Positions 32,851 to 35,597 of a DNA stretch of 35,597 nt are shown here, piece after piece. Positions within the stretch are counted from its first letter, which is position 1, and every line of letters begins with the position of its first letter. Origin of the DNA: Actinomycetota bacterium (lineage in GTDB: Bacteria > Actinomycetota > Acidimicrobiia > Acidimicrobiales > RAAP-2); the NCBI GenBank assembly GCA_009726065.1, contig WLNA01000006.1:1-35597 (forward strand), given 5' to 3'. The notes beneath the pieces were generated by a model. That model saw nothing but the letters and a program-made list of their open reading frames with translations, was not told the origin of the DNA and made no database searches. The translations under genes were made by a program, and so were the position numbers.

Positions 32851-32880
32851 TTGAAGCCGGGCGCCGAGGGCCCGAATAGT
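32851..32880 (+). promoter_or_regulatory. Candidate promoter of the APH-like gene
   Basis: TTGAAG (32851-32856) and AATAGT (32875-32880) are 18 bases apart and fit -35 and -10 elements. The leader of about 24 bases would include AAAGGAGG (32898-32905). It is next to the CIRCE element, so the divergent gene could be affected by HrcA. Confidence 0.4.
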
Positions 32881-32910
32881 TGCCATCTAGCCTAAAGAAA
32901 GGAGGTCGCT

Positions 32911-33789
32911 ATGCCGGGAATTCCCCACGCCGATGTCACAATCGACGCCAATATTGTCCGGTCGCTCATGGCCACTTCCCCTTGGCCCGCTTCGGAGGAT
33001 CCGTCGTTTTGGGCTCGGGGATTTGACAATGAGATCTGGTGCGTGGGCCATCGGGCCGTTCACCTCCCCCGTCGCCACGAAGCAGTCGGCGCGCTGCGTA
33101 ATGAACAGCGGTGGTTAAACGAAGTTACCCGTTCCCTGCCCGTCCAAACCCCGGCCGTGCTCTTCGCCGGTGAACCAACTGCGCAGTATCCCTACCCATG
33201 GAGCGTCACCCACTTCGTGAACGGTCGCACCGGTTTTGACTCTCCATTAAAAGTTCGCGCTGCGAGTGCCGCCACGCTAGGTGCGGCGCTACGTGCCCTC
33301 CATCGCGCTGCTCCACCTGACGCACCTCGCAATCCCCTGCGCGGCGTAGCCCTCGACCGCCGGAGTGAAAATCTTCAGACTCGTCTAACGGCCGTAGATT
33401 CCCAGACGGCGGAGATTGTCATGCCTCACTTCGACCGCGGCCTGACCGCCCAACCCTTCACAGATCAACCAGTGTGGATCCACGGGGACATTCATCCCGG
33501 CAACCTCATCTACGACAATCAGGAACTGGTGGGCCTTGTCGACTTCAGCGACTTGGCCTGTGGCGACCCCGCAGTGGACCTTGGTGGTGCCCTATTCTCG
33601 CTGCCAGTCGTGGCTCACGGGAGTTTTTGGCAGAGCTACGGCAACGAAGACGAAGGGCTTCGGTTGAGGGCGCTGGGCTGGACCGCGCTGCTGGCCATCT
33701 TGCATCTACAAATTGAAATAGCCGAACACACGGTTTTGGCTTGCGAAGCCTTGGCGTGGTTAGCGCGGCTGACTAGTCCTCAAGTTTGA
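32911..33789 (+). CDS. APH/choline kinase-like phosphotransferase
   Basis: 292-residue kinase-like protein. Catalytic loop HGDIHPGN has D193 and N198, the metal aspartate is D211 in VDFSD, and [13 protein letters not shown] follows, as in aminoglycoside and macrolide phosphotransferases. The N-terminal lobe has [19 protein letters not shown], where Arg replaces the usual strand-3 lysine, a pattern common in the actinobacterial RLPR subgroup. The natural substrate is probably a small hydroxyl compound; a resistance role should not be assumed. A strong AAAGGAGG (32898-32905) supports the ATG. The gene overlaps the lepA stop by 17 bases. Confidence 0.87.
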   Translation: MPGIPHADVTIDANIVRSLMATSPWPASEDPSFWARGFDNEIWCVGHRAVHLPRRHEAVGALRNEQRWLNEVTRSLPVQTPAVLFAGEPTAQYPYPWSVTHFVNGRTGFDSPLKVRAASAATLGAALRALHRAAPPDAPRNPLRGVALDRRSENLQTRLTAVDSQTAEIVMPHFDRGLTAQPFTDQPVWIHGDIHPGNLIYDNQELVGLVDFSDLACGDPAVDLGGALFSLPVVAHGSFWQSYGNEDEGLRLRALGWTALLAILHLQIEIAEHTVLACEALAWLARLTSPQV

Positions 33790-35578
33790 GGGCGGCCACG
33801 AAAGCCTCTTGGGGCACTTCGACGCGCCCAATGTTCTTCATGCGCTTCTTACCTTCTTTTTGCTTCTCCAAAAGTTTGCGCTTTCGAGTGATGTCACCGC
33901 CGTAACACTTGGCCAGCACGTCTTTACGAATGGCCTTCACCGTTTCGCGGGCAATGATGCGCCCACCGATGGCCGCCTGTATGGGCACGTCAAACATTTG
34001 CCGGGGAATCAGTTCCTTGAGGCGCTCCGCCATCCGACGTCCGTAGTACTCGGCGTTGGACTTATGGACAATCGTCGAAAAGGCGTCCACAGCAGCCCCG
34101 TTAATAAGGAGATCAACACGGACCAGCTGACTGGTGATGTACTCACCGGGTTCGTAGTCCAAACTGGCATAGCCCTTGGTGCGACTCTTCAGGGCGTCGA
34201 AAAAGTCGATAACCACTTCGGCGAGAGGAATCTTGTAGCGAATCTCCACACGCTCCACGGAGAGGTAGTCCATCTTGGTCATTTCGCCACGACGGGACTG
34301 ACAGAGGTCCATCACTGCGCCGAGATACTCCGAGGGCGTGAGGATGGAGATGTCCAACATCGGTTCGTCGATGTGATCAATGCGGCTGACCTCAGGCATC
34401 TCGGTGGGATTGTCGATGTACTGCTCGGATCCGTCAGTGAGATAGGCCCGATACACCACTGAGGGAGCCGTGGCGATAATCGCGAGGTCAAACTCACGCT
34501 CGAGACGCTCACGCACAATCTCCATGTGGAGCAGTCCCAAGAAGCCGCAGCGGAATCCAAAGCCGAGGGCGTGGGATGTCTCGGGCTCAAACGTAATGCT
34601 CGCGTCATTAAGTTTCAGCTTGTCGAGGGAGTCACGAAGGTCGGGCAAGTCATCGCCGTCGATGGGGTAGATGCCACAAAAGACCATGGGCTTGGGGTCC
34701 TGGTACCCGGCCAACGGTTCGGTGGCCGGCTTCACGGCATCAGTAACGGTCTCACCAGACTTCGCCGAACCGACTTCCTTGATGCCGGCGATGAGATAAC
34801 CCACTTCACCGGGCCCGAGGGCCGGGAGCGGCAGCATGGCCGGCGTGCGCTTGCCAATCTCTTCAATGTCGTAACTGTTGCCAGCCTGCATCAAACGAAT
34901 CCTTTGGTTGGCCCGCAGCGTGCCCTCCATGATGCGGACCGACGAGATTACGCCTCGGTACTGATCGAAGTGCGAGTCAAAGATGAGACCGCGCAACGGA
35001 GCCTCGGGGTCACCTTGGGGTGCTGGAATACGGTCCACGATGGCGCGCAGCAACTCGGGCACGCCCACACCGGTCTTGGCCGAGATGGTCAAGATCTGAT
35101 CCGAGGGAATACCGAGGACTCGGTCGAGCTCTTCGCGGCACCGGTCGGGGTCGGCCGCGGGCAGGTCGATCTTGTTAAGAACGGCCACAATCTCCAAGTT
35201 GTTTTCGATGGCCTGGTAGCAGTTGGCCAACGTCTGGGCCTGAATACCCTGGCTGGCGTCGACGAGGAGAACGGCCCCTTCACAGGCGGCCAGCGATCGA
35301 GATACTTCGTAGCCAAAGTCCACATGGCCGGGCGTATCGATGAGATGCAGAATGTGGCCCTCAAACTCGACGCGGACGTTCTGGGCCTTAATGGTGATAC
35401 CCCGCTCCCGTTCAATATCCATGGAGTCGAGGTACTGGGCCCGCATATTGCGTGAGTCGACCGCGTGCGTGATCTCCAAGATGCGGTCCGACAACGTCGA
35501 CTTGCCGTGGTCAATGTGGGCAATAATCGAAAAATTGCGGATTTTCGACTGGTCGAGCGGAGTAAAAGGAGTGGCCAC
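33773..35578 (-). CDS. lepA: Elongation factor 4 (LepA)
   Basis: Ribosome-bound GTPase linked to back-translocation and to ribosome assembly. 601 residues: G domain with [21 protein letters not shown] and [13 protein letters not shown]-like domains II, III and V; and the LepA-specific C-terminal domain ending [25 protein letters not shown] region and [11 protein letters not shown]. Full length. GTG start; the coding strand has TAGCCT nine bases before it and no ribosome site, so the mRNA may be almost leaderless. Only 19 bases of upstream sequence are present in the window. Confidence 0.97.
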   Translation of the reverse strand: MATPFTPLDQSKIRNFSIIAHIDHGKSTLSDRILEITHAVDSRNMRAQYLDSMDIERERGITIKAQNVRVEFEGHILHLIDTPGHVDFGYEVSRSLAACEGAVLLVDASQGIQAQTLANCYQAIENNLEIVAVLNKIDLPAADPDRCREELDRVLGIPSDQILTISAKTGVGVPELLRAIVDRIPAPQGDPEAPLRGLIFDSHFDQYRGVISSVRIMEGTLRANQRIRLMQAGNSYDIEEIGKRTPAMLPLPALGPGEVGYLIAGIKEVGSAKSGETVTDAVKPATEPLAGYQDPKPMVFCGIYPIDGDDLPDLRDSLDKLKLNDASITFEPETSHALGFGFRCGFLGLLHMEIVRERLEREFDLAIIATAPSVVYRAYLTDGSEQYIDNPTEMPEVSRIDHIDEPMLDISILTPSEYLGAVMDLCQSRRGEMTKMDYLSVERVEIRYKIPLAEVVIDFFDALKSRTKGYASLDYEPGEYITSQLVRVDLLINGAAVDAFSTIVHKSNAEYYGRRMAERLKELIPRQMFDVPIQAAIGGRIIARETVKAIRKDVLAKCYGGDITRKRKLLEKQKEGKKRMKNIGRVEVPQEAFVAALKLED

Positions 35579-35597
35579 GGTGGATTCAGGCTACCCG

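Noticed and set aside
34526..35455. Long open frame antisense to lepA (309 residues)
   Set aside because: A shadow of the highly conserved lepA coding sequence, with no ribosome site.

Overview
The window looks like a slice of a compact, moderately GC-rich actinobacterial chromosome (Actinomycetota; Acidimicrobiia is my best guess from general style, not proven). The evidence is a GTP-dependent PEP carboxykinase, an alpha2-type glycyl-tRNA synthetase, GTG as a frequent start codon, TANNNT-type -10 elements, and a housekeeping block running from dnaG to lepA (dnaG, glyS, hemW, recO, uppS, era, the CNNM/CorC gene, ybeY, phoH, HIT, rsmE, dnaJ, hrcA, lepA) that is grouped in the same region in Mycobacterium and other Actinobacteria. 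There is no CRISPR array, insertion sequence, phage module or rRNA. No gene-free stretch exceeds about 190 bases.

Layout. 1-5230: pckG, an MFS permease, a DUF1295 membrane protein with a cupin, a small secreted four-cysteine protein and a YbjQ-family protein. 5227-9261: a sulfur island in which sulfite reductase (sir), uroporphyrinogen-III methyltransferase (cobA) and precorrin-2 dehydrogenase form one leftward operon, and a TauD-type dioxygenase diverges from it. The sir promoter is covered by a 25-base palindrome that matches the IscR type-1 (Rrf2 family) box at 24 of 25 positions. 9258-12280: an M20 amidohydrolase, a CAU-anticodon tRNA, a structured intergenic segment, a secreted PHM/DBH-like copper monooxygenase and tRNA-Asn. 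12327-16446: dnaG, then a divergent DrrAB-type ABC exporter with a hotdog thioesterase.

16462-23860 is a seven-gene leftward operon: uppS, a 69-residue membrane protein, recO, photolyase, hemW, glyS and a large polytopic membrane protein. dinG (23922-25892) stands alone on the other strand. 25925-32798 is an eight-gene leftward operon (hrcA, dnaJ, rsmE, HIT, phoH, ybeY, CNNM/CorC, era) in which almost every junction is an ATGA or GTGA overlap; it begins at a CIRCE-type HrcA operator. The window ends with an APH-like kinase and lepA.

Functionally, the sulfur island couples sulfite release (possible, from an organosulfonate) to sulfite reduction and supplies the siroheme that the reductase needs. 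The hrcA operon puts ribosome maturation genes (rsmE, ybeY, era) under apparent heat-shock control. The uppS operon mixes envelope lipid synthesis, DNA repair, heme-related and translation genes. Starts were moved inward from the longest ORF where a ribosome site, stop/start overlap or family N-terminus favoured it (cobA, hrcA, phoH, hemW, photolyase, the ABC ATPase, the copper monooxygenase, the secreted protein).
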